Below, in pieces: positions 50,450-61,880 of a DNA stretch of 64,000 nucleotides. The translations under genes and the position numbers were made by a program. The notes beneath the pieces were generated by a model that saw only the letters and a list, made by a program, of their open reading frames with translations, was not told the DNA's origin and made no database searches. Origin of the DNA: Ramlibacter sp. PS4R-6 (GTDB taxonomy: Bacteria; Pseudomonadota; Gammaproteobacteria; Burkholderiales; Burkholderiaceae_C). Position 1 is the stretch's first letter; each line of letters begins with the position of its first letter. The stretch is from NCBI RefSeq assembly GCF_037572775.1, contig NZ_JBBHKA010000001.1, forward strand, positions 2,728,001 through 2,792,000, written 5' to 3'.

Positions 50450-52708
50450 CTACGGTCGCGTAGTCGGCGTTCCCTGTTGCAGAGATGACTTAGGGCTTAT
50501 GTTTTTGATCACAGCCCGGCCGATCGCCTCCAGCTCCTGCGCCAGCGGTTGCACCAGCTTATCCTGCGCCTCGGGCTGCGTGCGCGCGGCGTTCCAGAAC
50601 CCGGCCAGCAGCGGGCGCTGGGCCTGCACGCGCGCCACCACTTCGGCGCGCCACGCATCGTCCACGCTGCGCCAGCCGCGTGCCCAGTGCGCCACGGCGA
50701 CGTACCGCAGCAGCGCCGCTTCGGTGAGCGCGTCCAGCATCTCGTCGCTCAATTGCAGCAGCGTGGCGCCGCTGGGCGACGAGCGGTTCTTCCAGGCCGC
50801 GGCGATGTACGCCGCGCCGCCGCCGACCAGCGCACCGAGCGCCGCTGCCGCGCCCAGCGTCATCCCGCCGGCCAGCAGGTCGATCGACGCGCCCATCGCG
50901 GCGCCACTGGCGGCGCCCGCGATGCCGGCTTGCGGCGCATCGACCTGCTGCTGCACGGTGAAGCGCTCCTCCAGCCGGTGCTCGATCGCTTCGGCCGCAT
51001 CGTCCGCCACGCCATGCAGGCGCCGCAGTTGCGCGGCCAGCGAACGCGCGGACTCGTCGAGCCGCGCGACGATGCGCGCCATCGCGGCTTCGCGCGCGCC
51101 CGCCTGCGCGTCGCGCTCCGCCGGCAACAGGCTGCGCACCGACAGCGGCGCCGCGACCAGCTCCTCCACCTGCCGTGCCGCGAAGATCGCGTGCTGCGCG
51201 ATGGCGGCCATGGACTTGCGCAGCCGCTCGTCGGTGCGCGCTTCCCAGGCGCGCGCCACGTGCCCGAAGGCGCGCCGCCTGTCCTCGGGCAGCGCCTGCG
51301 CCATCGCGTCGAGCAGGAGGCGGTCGCCGCTGGCCGGATGCTGCACATCCGCGAGCCTGAGGCCCTCGCCGGCCTCCGGCGCCATCGCGAGCGTCACCGC
51401 CGGCCGCGCAAGCGCGGCCAGGACGGGGGCTGCCGCATCGACGTCCGCGCCGCTGGCTGCCAGGTGGATCACCACGTCGCATGTCGCGCGGGCATCGCGC
51501 GGCGCGGTGCGGGCGAAAGGCCACCAGCGCGCCCACCAGGGTTGCGCGGGTTCAGGCACCGCCGGCGGCGCTTCGGGTGCGATGTCCACCAGCCGCATCA
51601 CGTCGCCCGCCGGCGAACTCGCCAGCACCGGCAGCGACTCGCGGTCCGGCACCAGCAGCAGGAAGCGCTCGCGGTCTTCGGGCCGGTGGGCCAGCAGGCC
51701 GACCCGCACCGATGCCGCGTTCATCAGCGACTCGACGCGCTCGGCATAGGCGGGCTGCACGTCCACCGCGACCGCCCGCGACAGGCGCTCTTCGCGCCAG
51801 GCCGCGAACGTCGCCAGCAGCAGCCGCGGCACAACCACCACGGTGACCAGCAGCGCGACATACATCCACACCCAGGGCGCGCCGAACGCCGCCCCACCCC
51901 GCAGGCTGAAGCGCATCTGCGCGACGTCGGTCACCGAGAAGGTGTCGAACGGGAAGACCAGCAGCGCCGGCAGGCGCAACAGGCTCAGCACGGCGTGCAC
52001 CTGTTGCGGGCCCAGGAAAGTGCTCTCCCAGCCCACGCGGTACTCGACGACCAGCCCGCGGACGAGCAGCGACAGGATCACGCCCAGCGCCCAGGCCGCG
52101 GCCGACAGGTGCAGCACGCGCTGGATGCGCGCGGCATGCAGCGGCCGCGTCGCGCGGAACCAGTCGATGTGGAAACGCGCGGCGGCCTGCGCCGCGGGGT
52201 CGGTGCCTGCCTGCCCCATGGTCCAGCGGCCGATGCCCGCGAGCCAGGACGTGCGGCCCTCCCGCCGCGGCACCAGCGCGGCGCCGAGGAAGAGCAGGTA
52301 CATGGCGAGGTTCCACGCCACGATGCCCAGCAGCGGCAGCGAGATCAGGTCGACGCGGTGCGGGTTGCCGATCGCGTCCGTCGCGACGCCGGTGACCAGC
52401 GCGGCCAGCGGCACGGCCCACTCGACCCAGGCGCGCCAGGCCGGCGCTTCCTGCAGCGCTGCCAGCCGGGGATGGCGCACGGCCAGGGTGGCCAGCACGT
52501 GCCGCGCGCGCATGGCCATGAACGCCGCCGCATCGAGGGCCGCGCCGTCGGCGCGGTGCAGGGCTTCCTGCCGGGCCCGCAGGTCGGCCTGGTCGCGCTC
52601 GTCCATGGCCAGCAGCGCGCCCTGGGCGTCCGTGGTCTCGGCCGCGTGCACCAGCACGACGCGACGCGCATCCTGCTCTTCCATCGGGCGGTGTTGCGTT
52701 TCCGTCAT
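50450..52708 (-). CDS. DUF2868-DUF3482 fusion membrane protein lacking the GTPase domain
   Basis: 752 aa. The N-terminal half has the DUF2868 pattern (RHPRLAALQEAPAWRAWVEWAVPLAALVTG, then helices near 93-115, 122-150, 205-225 and 285-310). The C-terminal part has the DUF3482 pattern: RLEERFTVQQQVDAPQAG, then a Gly/Ala-rich hydrophobic stretch GASIDLLAGGMTLGAAAALGALVGGG, and AAWKNR. In related bacteria I know these as two neighbouring genes, the second carrying a P-loop GTPase. Here I see no GxxxxGKS/T motif between the halves, so the G domain seems lost. Function unknown. Confidence 0.75.
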   Translation of the reverse strand: MTETQHRPMEEQDARRVVLVHAAETTDAQGALLAMDERDQADLRARQEALHRADGAALDAAAFMAMRARHVLATLAVRHPRLAALQEAPAWRAWVEWAVPLAALVTGVATDAIGNPHRVDLISLPLLGIVAWNLAMYLLFLGAALVPRREGRTSWLAGIGRWTMGQAGTDPAAQAAARFHIDWFRATRPLHAARIQRVLHLSAAAWALGVILSLLVRGLVVEYRVGWESTFLGPQQVHAVLSLLRLPALLVFPFDTFSVTDVAQMRFSLRGGAAFGAPWVWMYVALLVTVVVVPRLLLATFAAWREERLSRAVAVDVQPAYAERVESLMNAASVRVGLLAHRPEDRERFLLLVPDRESLPVLASSPAGDVMRLVDIAPEAPPAVPEPAQPWWARWWPFARTAPRDARATCDVVIHLAASGADVDAAAPVLAALARPAVTLAMAPEAGEGLRLADVQHPASGDRLLLDAMAQALPEDRRRAFGHVARAWEARTDERLRKSMAAIAQHAIFAARQVEELVAAPLSVRSLLPAERDAQAGAREAAMARIVARLDESARSLAAQLRRLHGVADDAAEAIEHRLEERFTVQQQVDAPQAGIAGAASGAAMGASIDLLAGGMTLGAAAALGALVGGGAAYIAAAWKNRSSPSGATLLQLSDEMLDALTEAALLRYVAVAHWARGWRSVDDAWRAEVVARVQAQRPLLAGFWNAARTQPEAQDKLVQPLAQELEAIGRAVIKNISPKSSLQQGTPTTRP

Positions 52709-52783
52709 GCGGCCGATTATGTTGTGTCAGGTCGCGGCGTCATCCGACGCGCACGGTAGCGCTTTTGCGTCTAGGCTGCGCTC

Positions 52784-54748
52784 GTGGAAATGCGCCCCGC
52801 GGCCCCGATCCTCCTGGTCGACGACGAGCCCGCCAACCTCCTTGCCATGGAAGCCGTGCTGGAAGGCCTCGGCGAGCCGCTCGTGCGCGCCTCATCCGGC
52901 GCCGAGGCGATGCGCCTGCTGCGCGACCAGGACTTCGCCGCGGTGCTGCTCGACCTGCACATGCCCGGCATGGACGGCATCGAGACCGCGCGGCTCATCC
53001 GCGCGCAGAAGCGCTCGCGCGAAACGCCCATCCTCTTCATCACGGCCGACGCGTCGGAACTTTCCCAGCGCGAAGCCTATTCGCTCGGCGCGGTGGACTT
53101 CATCGTCAAGCCCTTCCGCACCGCGCCGCTGCTGGCCAAGCTGGCGTTCTTCATCGAGCTGCACCGCAGCCGCGCCGAGCTGTACGAGGCGCAGCAGCGG
53201 CTGCTGCTGGAAAGCGAGAGCCGCTACCGCACGCTCTTCGAGTCGATCGACCAGGGCTTCTGCCTCATCGAAATGGTCTTCGACGCCGCCGGCAAGGCGG
53301 TCGACTACCGCTTCCTGGAAACGAACCCTGCGTTCGTGCGCGAAACGGGGCTCGTCAACGTCACCGGCAAGTCCATGCGCGAGCTCGTGCCGGACAACGA
53401 GGAGCACTGGTACGAGATCTACGGCCGGGTCGCCCGCACCGGGCAGTCCGTGCGCTTCGAGCAGGAAGCCAAGGCGCTCGGGCGCTGGTACGACGTGCAC
53501 GCCGTGCGCCTGGGCGGGGCCGAAAGCAACCGCGTCGCCGTCCTCTTCAGCGACATCACGCAGCGGCGCAACGCGGAAGAGAGCCTGCGCCGCCTGGCCG
53601 AGGAGCTGGCCGAGACCGACCGGCGCAAGACCGAGTTCCTCGCCACCCTCGCCCACGAGCTGCGCAACCCGCTCGCCCCCATCAGCAACGGCCTGCACCT
53701 GCTCAAGCGCGCCGGCGACCCGCTCACGCAGGAGAAGGCGCGCGAGATGATGGAGCGCCAGCTGCGCCACATGGTGCACCTGGTGGACGACCTGCTGGAC
53801 ATCGCGCGCATCTCGAGCAACAAGGTGGAGTTGCGCGTCGAGCGGCTGGACATGGCCACCGTCCTGGCGGGTGCCGTGGAGACCAGCGCGCCCCTGGTCG
53901 CCGCCGCCGGCCACACCCTGGACGTCGACATCCCTTCGAAGCCGCTGTGCGTGCAAGGCGACGCGACGCGGCTGGCGCAGATCGTGAGCAACCTGCTGAA
54001 CAACGCGGCCAAGTACACGCCGCCCGGCGGGCGCATCGAGCTGGTGGCGCGCGAGGAAGGCAGCCATGCCGTGGTCCGCGTGCACGACACGGGCGTCGGC
54101 ATCCCCCCGGCCGAACTGCCGAAGGTCTTCGAGATGTTCACCCAGGTCGGGCGCAACCTGGACCGATCGCAGGGCGGCCTGGGCATCGGGCTCGCGCTGG
54201 TCAAGCGCCTGGTGGAACTGCACGGCGGCACCATCGAGGCCCGGAGCGAAGGCACGGGCCGGGGCAGCACCTTCACCTTGCGCCTGCCGCTGGCCATCGT
54301 CGAAAGCCGCGCCGCCGACGCGCCCGCCAGCCACGCGGCCCTGGCGGCCGCGCCCGCCTTCCGCGTGCTGGTGGTGGACGACAACGTCGACGCCGCCGAA
54401 AGCCTCGGCACGCTCCTGCAGATCGAGGGCCACGACGTGCGCATCGCGCACGACGGCGACAGCGCGCTCAGCCTGGCCGCGGAGTTCCGCCCGCGCGTGG
54501 TGTTCCTCGACATCGGCATGCCGGGCAAGGACGGCTACCAGGTCGCGCGCGAGATGCGCGCGCTGGAAGCGATGCGCGACGCGACGCTCGTCGCGCTCAC
54601 GGGATGGGGCGCGCAGGAGGACCGGGCGCGCTCGCGCAGCGCGGGCTTCGACCACCACCTGACCAAGCCGGCGGGGCTGGCTTCGGTGGATGCGTTGCTG
54701 GCGGAGATCGCGGCGGAGCGCCCGCAGGCGCACGCGCGGGTGGCCTAG
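52784..54748 (+). CDS. Soluble hybrid histidine kinase: REC - PAS - HisKA - HATPase - REC
   Basis: 654 aa from GTG 52784 (an ATG two codons later is an equal choice). REC1 has D57 ([11 protein letters not shown]) and KP at 109-110. PAS about 148-262 ([21 protein letters not shown] ... [12 protein letters not shown]). HisKA H291 ([11 protein letters not shown]), HATPase with [17 protein letters not shown] and [19 protein letters not shown], and REC2 from about 526 ([24 protein letters not shown]). No membrane helix. Close in architecture to the kinase at 8088-10163 but with PAS instead of GAF. No cognate regulator adjacent. Confidence 0.92.
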   Translation: MEMRPAAPILLVDDEPANLLAMEAVLEGLGEPLVRASSGAEAMRLLRDQDFAAVLLDLHMPGMDGIETARLIRAQKRSRETPILFITADASELSQREAYSLGAVDFIVKPFRTAPLLAKLAFFIELHRSRAELYEAQQRLLLESESRYRTLFESIDQGFCLIEMVFDAAGKAVDYRFLETNPAFVRETGLVNVTGKSMRELVPDNEEHWYEIYGRVARTGQSVRFEQEAKALGRWYDVHAVRLGGAESNRVAVLFSDITQRRNAEESLRRLAEELAETDRRKTEFLATLAHELRNPLAPISNGLHLLKRAGDPLTQEKAREMMERQLRHMVHLVDDLLDIARISSNKVELRVERLDMATVLAGAVETSAPLVAAAGHTLDVDIPSKPLCVQGDATRLAQIVSNLLNNAAKYTPPGGRIELVAREEGSHAVVRVHDTGVGIPPAELPKVFEMFTQVGRNLDRSQGGLGIGLALVKRLVELHGGTIEARSEGTGRGSTFTLRLPLAIVESRAADAPASHAALAAAPAFRVLVVDDNVDAAESLGTLLQIEGHDVRIAHDGDSALSLAAEFRPRVVFLDIGMPGKDGYQVAREMRALEAMRDATLVALTGWGAQEDRARSRSAGFDHHLTKPAGLASVDALLAEIAAERPQAHARVA

Positions 54749-54749
54749 C

Positions 54750-56948
<2,199 letters not shown>

Positions 56949-57038
56949 GGTGCTGCGGGGAACCCGAAATTGTACTTTTCGGTTCCCCCGCCAGCCCCTG
57001 TCATGGGTATTGGCACGGGCATTGCACCCGCACCGGGA

Positions 57039-57509
57039 TTATTTCTTCATCAGCTGGCCGCGAATCTCGCCGCCAGGGTACTTGGCCGAGTGCACGTTGA
57101 CGTAGTACAGGCCGGCCGCGAGGTCACCGTATTGGGCTTGCGTCAGCTTGGCCTTGCCTTCCATGCCCACCAGCGGGACCACCACGCCGGCATTGGCGCC
57201 CTTGGCGCCCGGGCCGTGGATGTGGGCCATCGTCGCGGGGCCGGTCAGGCCGCCGTGCGACATCTTCCAGCTGAATTCGTTGGTCTTGATGTCCAGCTTC
57301 ATCTCGAACGAGCCGCTGCCCTTGCTCTCTGCTGCCGGCGGAACCTCTTCGGCGGGCGTCAGCGTGGCGGTGTACGTCTCGGTCAGCATGGCGGCGGCGG
57401 AGCCGTAGTCGGACGAAGACGAGCTGGACGAACCGTGCATGTGGCCGCAACCGGCGAGTGCGAGCACCGCGACGGCGAGCGACGAACGGATGAGGGTCTG
57501 GCGTTTCAT
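57039..57509 (-). CDS. CHRD-domain lipoprotein
   Basis: 156 aa. Lipobox VLALAGC with C21, followed by an unusual Ser-rich linker (seven serines after HMHG). The CHRD domain (about 45-155) includes [29 protein letters not shown] and [19 protein letters not shown], which are diagnostic. CHRD domains occur in chordin and in many bacterial envelope proteins of unknown role. Probably tethered to a membrane and facing the periplasm. Confidence 0.9.
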   Translation of the reverse strand: MKRQTLIRSSLAVAVLALAGCGHMHGSSSSSSSDYGSAAAMLTETYTATLTPAEEVPPAAESKGSGSFEMKLDIKTNEFSWKMSHGGLTGPATMAHIHGPGAKGANAGVVVPLVGMEGKAKLTQAQYGDLAAGLYYVNVHSAKYPGGEIRGQLMKK

Positions 57510-57609
57510 GGCATTTCTCCTTCTTGGGTTCCCATGGGAGCCGCCATTGTGGCGCAGAGCCGCACCCGCGCGGGCACCGGAGATACCCCAGCGTGCGCGA
57601 TGGAATAGC

Positions 57610-57807
57610 TCAGCGCTCGCCGCTGTTGCCGTCGGGGCGCTGCTCGGCGCCAGGCTCGGGCACGGGGCGCTCGACGATGGGGTCCGCGCCCGCCGGCGGC
57701 TCGTGCGCCACCGTTTCGCCGAGCGTCGTGCGCGTCGCGTCGCCGTCGTGGTTTTCGTTGCCGCCGGATGCGGGTCCGCGGCCGATGCTGGTTTGCGAAT
57801 TGCTCAT
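57610..57807 (-). CDS. Small hydrophilic, probably disordered hypothetical protein (65 aa)
   Basis: From ATG 57807 (an ATG three codons earlier is possible): SNSQTSIGRGPASGGNENHD and so on, rich in N, G, E and P with no hydrophobic core. The ribosome site is weak (CGGGGC). CTCCTACA occurs 45-52 bp upstream, read as TTGTAGGAG on its own strand. Composition resembles the small hydrophilic proteins encoded at 59146 and 62784. Moderate support that it is real. Confidence 0.5.
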   Translation of the reverse strand: MSNSQTSIGRGPASGGNENHDGDATRTTLGETVAHEPPAGADPIVERPVPEPGAEQRPDGNSGER

Positions 57808-57915
57808 GCCCCGCATCGTGCGCTTCGCGCCGGTGCGACGATGTAGTCTTGCTCCTACAACGAGGAGACGACCACGCCTGACTTCACCACGCTGCGCATG
57901 GCGCAGGCCGAAGGC

Positions 57916-58977
57916 TCAGGCCAGGGCTGAAGGGAAAGCGACGCCGAGCTTCTTCGCCCACGGCTCGAGCGCCGGGACGATCGAGGCATGCAGCACGATG
58001 CCTTTGGCCGCTTGCTCGCGCGCAAGGGCCAGGCCGCGCTCGCCGGGCAGGCGCACCGTCTCGCCGGCGCGCGCCGGGCGCGACGCGTGGCAGCGCTGCG
58101 CCACCGCACCCATCTGCCGCGTGAACGCTTCGGCGCCGCCGAACACGCGGGGGTCGATCAGCTGCACAAACACCGTCGCGCCCCAACCCTCCTTCGGGTC
58201 CGCGCGCCCATGCCCGGCGAGGCCGCCCGTCAGCGCTTCGACGAGCAGCGACAGGCCGTAGCCCTTGTGGCCCGAGTCGATGCCGCCCAGCGGCAGGATC
58301 GTGCCCTTCGGTTCCTGGAACAGCGCGGCCGGATCGTTCGTGGGCTGGCCATGGCCGTCGATCACCCATGGCGCAGGCAGCTTGCCGCCTTCGCGGTGCA
58401 GGCGGTTGGTCAGGCCGTTGGTCGTGGCCGACGTCGAGATGTCGACCAGCACGGGATCGCCGCCGGTGGGAAAGCCCGCCGCCACCGGGTTCGGCGTGAA
58501 CACCGCATCGAGGCCGCCGAACGGTGCGACGCTCGCGGAGTTGGGATCCGAGCACGCGAGCAGCATGACGAAGCCGTCGTCGGTGGCGCGCTTCAGGTAC
58601 GCAGCGAGGCATGCGATGTGGTGGCTGCGTCGGATCACCACGGTGCCGGTGCCGAAGGTGCGCGCACGCGATTTCGCTTCGTCCATCGCGCACAGCACGA
58701 GCCACGGGCCCGGGAGGCGCCGGCCATCCCACGTCACCGTCGCAGGCGCCTCGCCCACCACCTCGGGACCGCCCTCGCGCGCCATCGTGCCGGCTTCAAG
58801 TTCGGCGAGATACGGCGCGAGCAGCTGCAGGCCGTGCGTCGTGTGCCCCATGAGGTCGCCTTCGACGAGGACGTCGGCCACGTCATGCGCCTTGTCGGCG
58901 GGCAATCCATCGGCCTGCAGCAAGGTGGCTGCGAACGTGCGCAGCGCGGCGGCGTCATAGCGCGCGCTGGCGGCCAT
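57916..58977 (-). CDS. Ldh2-family (malate/L-lactate/ureidoglycolate-type) NAD(P)-dependent dehydrogenase
   Basis: 353 aa from ATG 58977, supported by TTGGAGACTCCC. Family signatures: VEGDLMGHTTHGLQLLAPYL (conserved His), VVIRRSHHIACLAAYLKRA, NPVAAGFPTGGDPVLVDISTS and LPLGGIDSGHKGYGLSLLVE. The family reduces 2-oxo acids with NAD(P)H; the substrate cannot be told. A palindrome of the GntR/FadR type lies 17 bp before the start, suggesting control by a metabolite-responsive repressor encoded elsewhere. No catabolic neighbours in the window. Confidence 0.9.
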   Translation of the reverse strand: MAASARYDAAALRTFAATLLQADGLPADKAHDVADVLVEGDLMGHTTHGLQLLAPYLAELEAGTMAREGGPEVVGEAPATVTWDGRRLPGPWLVLCAMDEAKSRARTFGTGTVVIRRSHHIACLAAYLKRATDDGFVMLLACSDPNSASVAPFGGLDAVFTPNPVAAGFPTGGDPVLVDISTSATTNGLTNRLHREGGKLPAPWVIDGHGQPTNDPAALFQEPKGTILPLGGIDSGHKGYGLSLLVEALTGGLAGHGRADPKEGWGATVFVQLIDPRVFGGAEAFTRQMGAVAQRCHASRPARAGETVRLPGERGLALAREQAAKGIVLHASIVPALEPWAKKLGVAFPSALA

Positions 58978-58993
58978 GGGAGTCTCCAAACTG

Positions 58994-59006
58994 GTTGTAC
59001 GACAAC
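58994..59006. promoter_or_regulatory. GntR/FadR-type palindromic operator upstream of the Ldh2-family gene
   Basis: GTTGTACGACAAC is a perfect inverted repeat (GTTGT-acg-ACAAC) and fits the TNGTNNNACNA consensus known for FadR-subfamily GntR regulators. It ends 17 bp upstream of the ATG at 58977, a position for repression. Confidence 0.6.
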
Positions 59007-59145
59007 TTCCGACTCTAGCAGAAGCTCATCGCCAGACCCGGCCTACGAGGCTGACGGGGTTGTCCGACGCGACGGTCCCACGCGAGGGTCGACAGTAGGC
59101 GAAGGCCCGCGGTTGTCGTGGGCTATCACCCAAGGAGATTTCCCC

Positions 59146-59439
59146 ATGGCAAACGACCAAAGCCGCGACCAACAGCAACAGGGCAACCAGCAGGGCAAGG
59201 ACCAGCAGCGCAGCGGCCAGCAGCAGCAAGGCACGGGCAGCCAGGGCCAGGGCGGCTCGGGCTCGGGCAGCCAGTCGGGCTCGAACGACATGGAAAAGGA
59301 CCAGCAGCAGCAGCAAGGCAGCCGCAGCGGCCAGCAATCCGGCCAGGGCGACCGTGGCCAGGCTGCGCAGGAAAAGGACAAGAGCCAGAGCGCCGGCAAC
59401 GAAAGCTCGGACAGCTCGGAATCCGAAGACCAGTCCTGA
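59146..59439 (+). CDS. Hydrophilin-like, fully disordered Gln/Ser/Gly-rich protein (97 aa)
   Basis: CAAGGAGATTTCCCC precedes ATG 59146, a textbook ribosome site, so the gene is real. Reading all 97 residues, I find no Leu, Ile, Val, Phe, Tyr, Trp, Cys, Pro or His; only M, A, N, D, Q, S, R, G, K, T and E occur. Q-runs of four to five and SGSGSQSG-type stretches dominate, with an acidic C-terminus (SSDSSESEDQS). This matches the definition of hydrophilins, which protect proteins in drying or freezing. No known family motif. The neighbourhood of stress genes supports such a role (inference). Confidence 0.8.
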   Translation: MANDQSRDQQQQGNQQGKDQQRSGQQQQGTGSQGQGGSGSGSQSGSNDMEKDQQQQQGSRSGQQSGQGDRGQAAQEKDKSQSAGNESSDSSESEDQS

Positions 59440-59466
59440 CGTGGGCGTAGCGGGCACAATCGTGAT

Positions 59467-60015
59467 GTGACCGCTGCTTCGACGAAACCGGGGGCCGTTC
59501 TCGCGTTTTGGCGCGAGGCCGGCCCTTCTCGCTGGTTCCGCAAGGACGCGTCGTTCGACCGCGAATTCCACGACCGCTTCCTGGCCGCGCACGAAGCCGC
59601 GGCACGCGGCGAGTTCGATGCATGGGCCGCGATGCCCGACGGCGCGCTCGCGCTGTGCATCCTGCTCGACCAGTTCCCCCGCAACGCCTTCCGCGGCACA
59701 CCGCGCATGTTCGCGACCGATGCGAAGGCGCGCGCCGTCGCGCGCGGGGCGATCGATTCAGGTTTCGGCGACGCGGTCGACGAGCCGCTGCGGCAGTTCT
59801 TCGTGCTGCCGCTGATGCACTCGGAGGAACTCGAAGACCAGGAGCAATGCGTGGAACTGGCGCGCGGCCTGGAGAGCGACACGCACCGCTACGCCGTGAT
59901 GCACCGGGACATCATCCACCGCTTCGGGCGGTTCCCCCACCGCAACGCCGTCCTCGGGCGCGAGAGCACGCCCGAGGAAGTGAAGTTCCTCGCCGAAGGC
60001 GGCTTCGCCGGCTAG
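59467..60015 (+). CDS. DUF924 family protein
   Basis: 182 aa from GTG 59467. VLAFWREAGPSRWFRKDASFD near the N-terminus, ALCILLDQFPRNAFRGTPRMFATD in the middle, and FFVLPLMHSEELEDQ and HRYAVMHRDIIHRFGRFPHRN toward the end are the family's conserved phrases (an all-helical, TPR-like fold). Function unknown. Its TAG stop shares the palindromic CTAG (60012-60015) with the stop of the convergent receiver-cyclase gene. Confidence 0.9.
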   Translation: MTAASTKPGAVLAFWREAGPSRWFRKDASFDREFHDRFLAAHEAAARGEFDAWAAMPDGALALCILLDQFPRNAFRGTPRMFATDAKARAVARGAIDSGFGDAVDEPLRQFFVLPLMHSEELEDQEQCVELARGLESDTHRYAVMHRDIIHRFGRFPHRNAVLGRESTPEEVKFLAEGGFAG

Positions 60016-61043
60016 TTGCGGCCCAGGCCCGCGAACGTGGACATCGCGCCGGACGACGGCGCCGGCGCGGGCGTCAGCGACACCTGCGCGAGGTCGCTGT
60101 CGTGGAATTCCTCCATCACCAGGCAGCCGTTGGCGTCGGTGTGGATCTCGTCCTTCACCAGCGCATAGGTCTCCGGCGAGACCGCGATGCTGCCGATGGC
60201 GGCCGTCGCGGCCACCTTCGCCGCCAGCCTCGTCTCGTGCCCGATCAGGGTGCAGCGCGATTCGTAATCGCTGCGGAAGGTGCCGATGTCGCAGATGCCC
60301 GTGTGCACGCCGATGCGCAGCCTCAGGTCGCTCGCGGTGCGCTGCAGCTCCATGGCCATGCGCACGCACGCGGCGGGATCGTCGAAGAAGGCCACGCCCG
60401 CGCCGTCGTGGAAGCGGTCCACGCGGCCGCCATGGCGCGTGGCCAGCCATTCGACCTCGGCGGCGAGCGCGTCGCGCTCGCGGTCGTCGAGGACGCCGTG
60501 GCCCGCGGTCTCGGCGAACAGCAGCGTCTGCTGCCTTTGTTCAAAGTCGATGCTGCGCGAGTCGGCGCCTTCGAACAGGCGCTGCCAGGCGGCCGGCGAC
60601 AGGTGCCGGGCGAGCTTCTCGGACAGCGCCTCGATGCAGCGCGCACGCGATGTCGCGTGAACGTGCGCCTCGACGCGCTTCAGGACCTGCTCCGGGTCCA
60701 CCGGCTTGGTCAGGTAGTCGATGGCGCCGAGGTCCAGGCCCAGGCGCTCGTCCTTGCGGCTGGCCAGCGCCGTGAGGAAGATGATCGGGATGGTGGCCGT
60801 GGGCGCGTGCTGGCGGATGCGCCGCATCACCTCGTAGCCGTCCATGTCGGGCATCATGATGTCGAGCAGGACCATGTCCGGCGGGTTCGCGGACATCACG
60901 ACCTGCAGGGCTTCCTTGCCGGAGTTGGCCTGCACCACCTCGTAGCGATCCTCGAACAACCCGTTCATCAGGAACAGGTTGTCGGGCATGTCGTCGACGA
61001 CGAGGATGCGCGGCAGGCGGTTGTCGGTGGTGCTCGGAATCAT
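60012..61043 (-). CDS. Response regulator with degenerate class III nucleotidyl-cyclase domain
   Basis: 343 aa. Receiver 1-125 with VVDDMPDN, D61 (LLDIMMPDMDG) and K in YLTKPVD. Then a helical linker and a cyclase homology domain (about 165-310): RQQTLLFAETAGHG where active cyclases have a metal-binding Asp (LFADIxxFT), VDRFHDGAGVAFFDDP for the usual FxGDAxMAxF, and LRIGVHTGICDIGTF ... TLIGHETRLAAKV. The fold is clear but both metal positions look altered, so the domain may bind nucleotide without catalysis. Could be an output switch of the nearby kinases (inference). Confidence 0.82.
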   Translation of the reverse strand: MIPSTTDNRLPRILVVDDMPDNLFLMNGLFEDRYEVVQANSGKEALQVVMSANPPDMVLLDIMMPDMDGYEVMRRIRQHAPTATIPIIFLTALASRKDERLGLDLGAIDYLTKPVDPEQVLKRVEAHVHATSRARCIEALSEKLARHLSPAAWQRLFEGADSRSIDFEQRQQTLLFAETAGHGVLDDRERDALAAEVEWLATRHGGRVDRFHDGAGVAFFDDPAACVRMAMELQRTASDLRLRIGVHTGICDIGTFRSDYESRCTLIGHETRLAAKVAATAAIGSIAVSPETYALVKDEIHTDANGCLVMEEFHDSDLAQVSLTPAPAPSSGAMSTFAGLGRN

Positions 61044-61151
61044 GGCGTGGGCCCTCCGTTATGGGATGGCGTTATGAGACCATCCGGCGCCTCGCGGCGC
61101 TTAGGCAAAAGCGGAGACCCCCTTAAGCAAATCGCCTACGCGGGGAAGGCT

Positions 61152-61871
61152 TCAGCCGTCCAGCTCCGGGTAGTTGCGGAACAGGTCGTCTTCGTTGGGC
61201 CGCACGCGCCTGTCGCTCGTGACGTACGCGGCGATGCGCGGGTTGCCGGCGACGTGTTCGTGCAGCGCCAGCACACGCGGCGTCTTGCGCAGCACCTTCG
61301 CGCTGGCCTTCGGGAAGGCATAGCGCAGCCCTTCGACCACCTGGTACAGCGACAGGTCGGGGTAACTCAGTCGTGAACCCACGAGGCGCGGGATCCGGGG
61401 CTTCGCGTTGCGCTCCAGGATCGTCTCGAACCACTGCATGAATTTCGGCAGGCGGATTTCGCGGAACTGCTGCGCGCGGCGTTTGGATTCCGGCTTCTGG
61501 TCCTCGTAGTACAGGCTGGAGCCCACCGGGTGGTGCACGTCGTGCGCCTCGACGGCGAAATCGGCCAGGGTCAGTTGGACCTGGTGGGCCCACAGTCGGT
61601 CGGCCTCGCTCGTGCCCGCGAGACCCAGCTTCGGGCCGAGGTAATGCAGGATCAGCGGCGTCTGCCCGATGATCTTCTTGCCGTCGACGAGGAACGGGCA
61701 CGCGAACGGCGGCCGCGCGAGCTTCGGGTCGGCCATCAGCTTCTGCATCCGCTGCAGGCCCTTCGCTTCGAGCGCCACGTCCACGTACTTCGCGCCCGCG
61801 GCTTCCAGCGCCAGCCGCACGAATTCGCCGCGGCCCTGGATGCCGGGCCAGTAGAAGAGTTCGTAAGCCAT
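61152..61871 (-). CDS. Glutathione S-transferase-like protein
   Basis: 239 aa. N-terminal thioredoxin-like domain 1-80 (YELFYWPGIQGRGEFVRLALEAAGAKYVDV ... PFLVDGKKIIGQTPLILHYLG, with the cis-Pro and the glutathione-binding Q-T/S position), and an all-helical C-terminal domain 85-215 (LSYPDLSLYQVVEGL with the conserved Asp). Y7 or S/C catalysis is not certain. Cytosolic; probably detoxification. Lies nine bases after the ExoIII gene on the same strand. Confidence 0.88.
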   Translation of the reverse strand: MAYELFYWPGIQGRGEFVRLALEAAGAKYVDVALEAKGLQRMQKLMADPKLARPPFACPFLVDGKKIIGQTPLILHYLGPKLGLAGTSEADRLWAHQVQLTLADFAVEAHDVHHPVGSSLYYEDQKPESKRRAQQFREIRLPKFMQWFETILERNAKPRIPRLVGSRLSYPDLSLYQVVEGLRYAFPKASAKVLRKTPRVLALHEHVAGNPRIAAYVTSDRRVRPNEDDLFRNYPELDG

Positions 61872-61880
61872 GCGCGAAAT

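Noticed and set aside
61044..61151. Hairpin or small RNA between the GST and receiver-cyclase genes
   Set aside because: Only short imperfect arms (GCTTAGG and CCTTAAG-like) without a T-run or promoter; not supportable.
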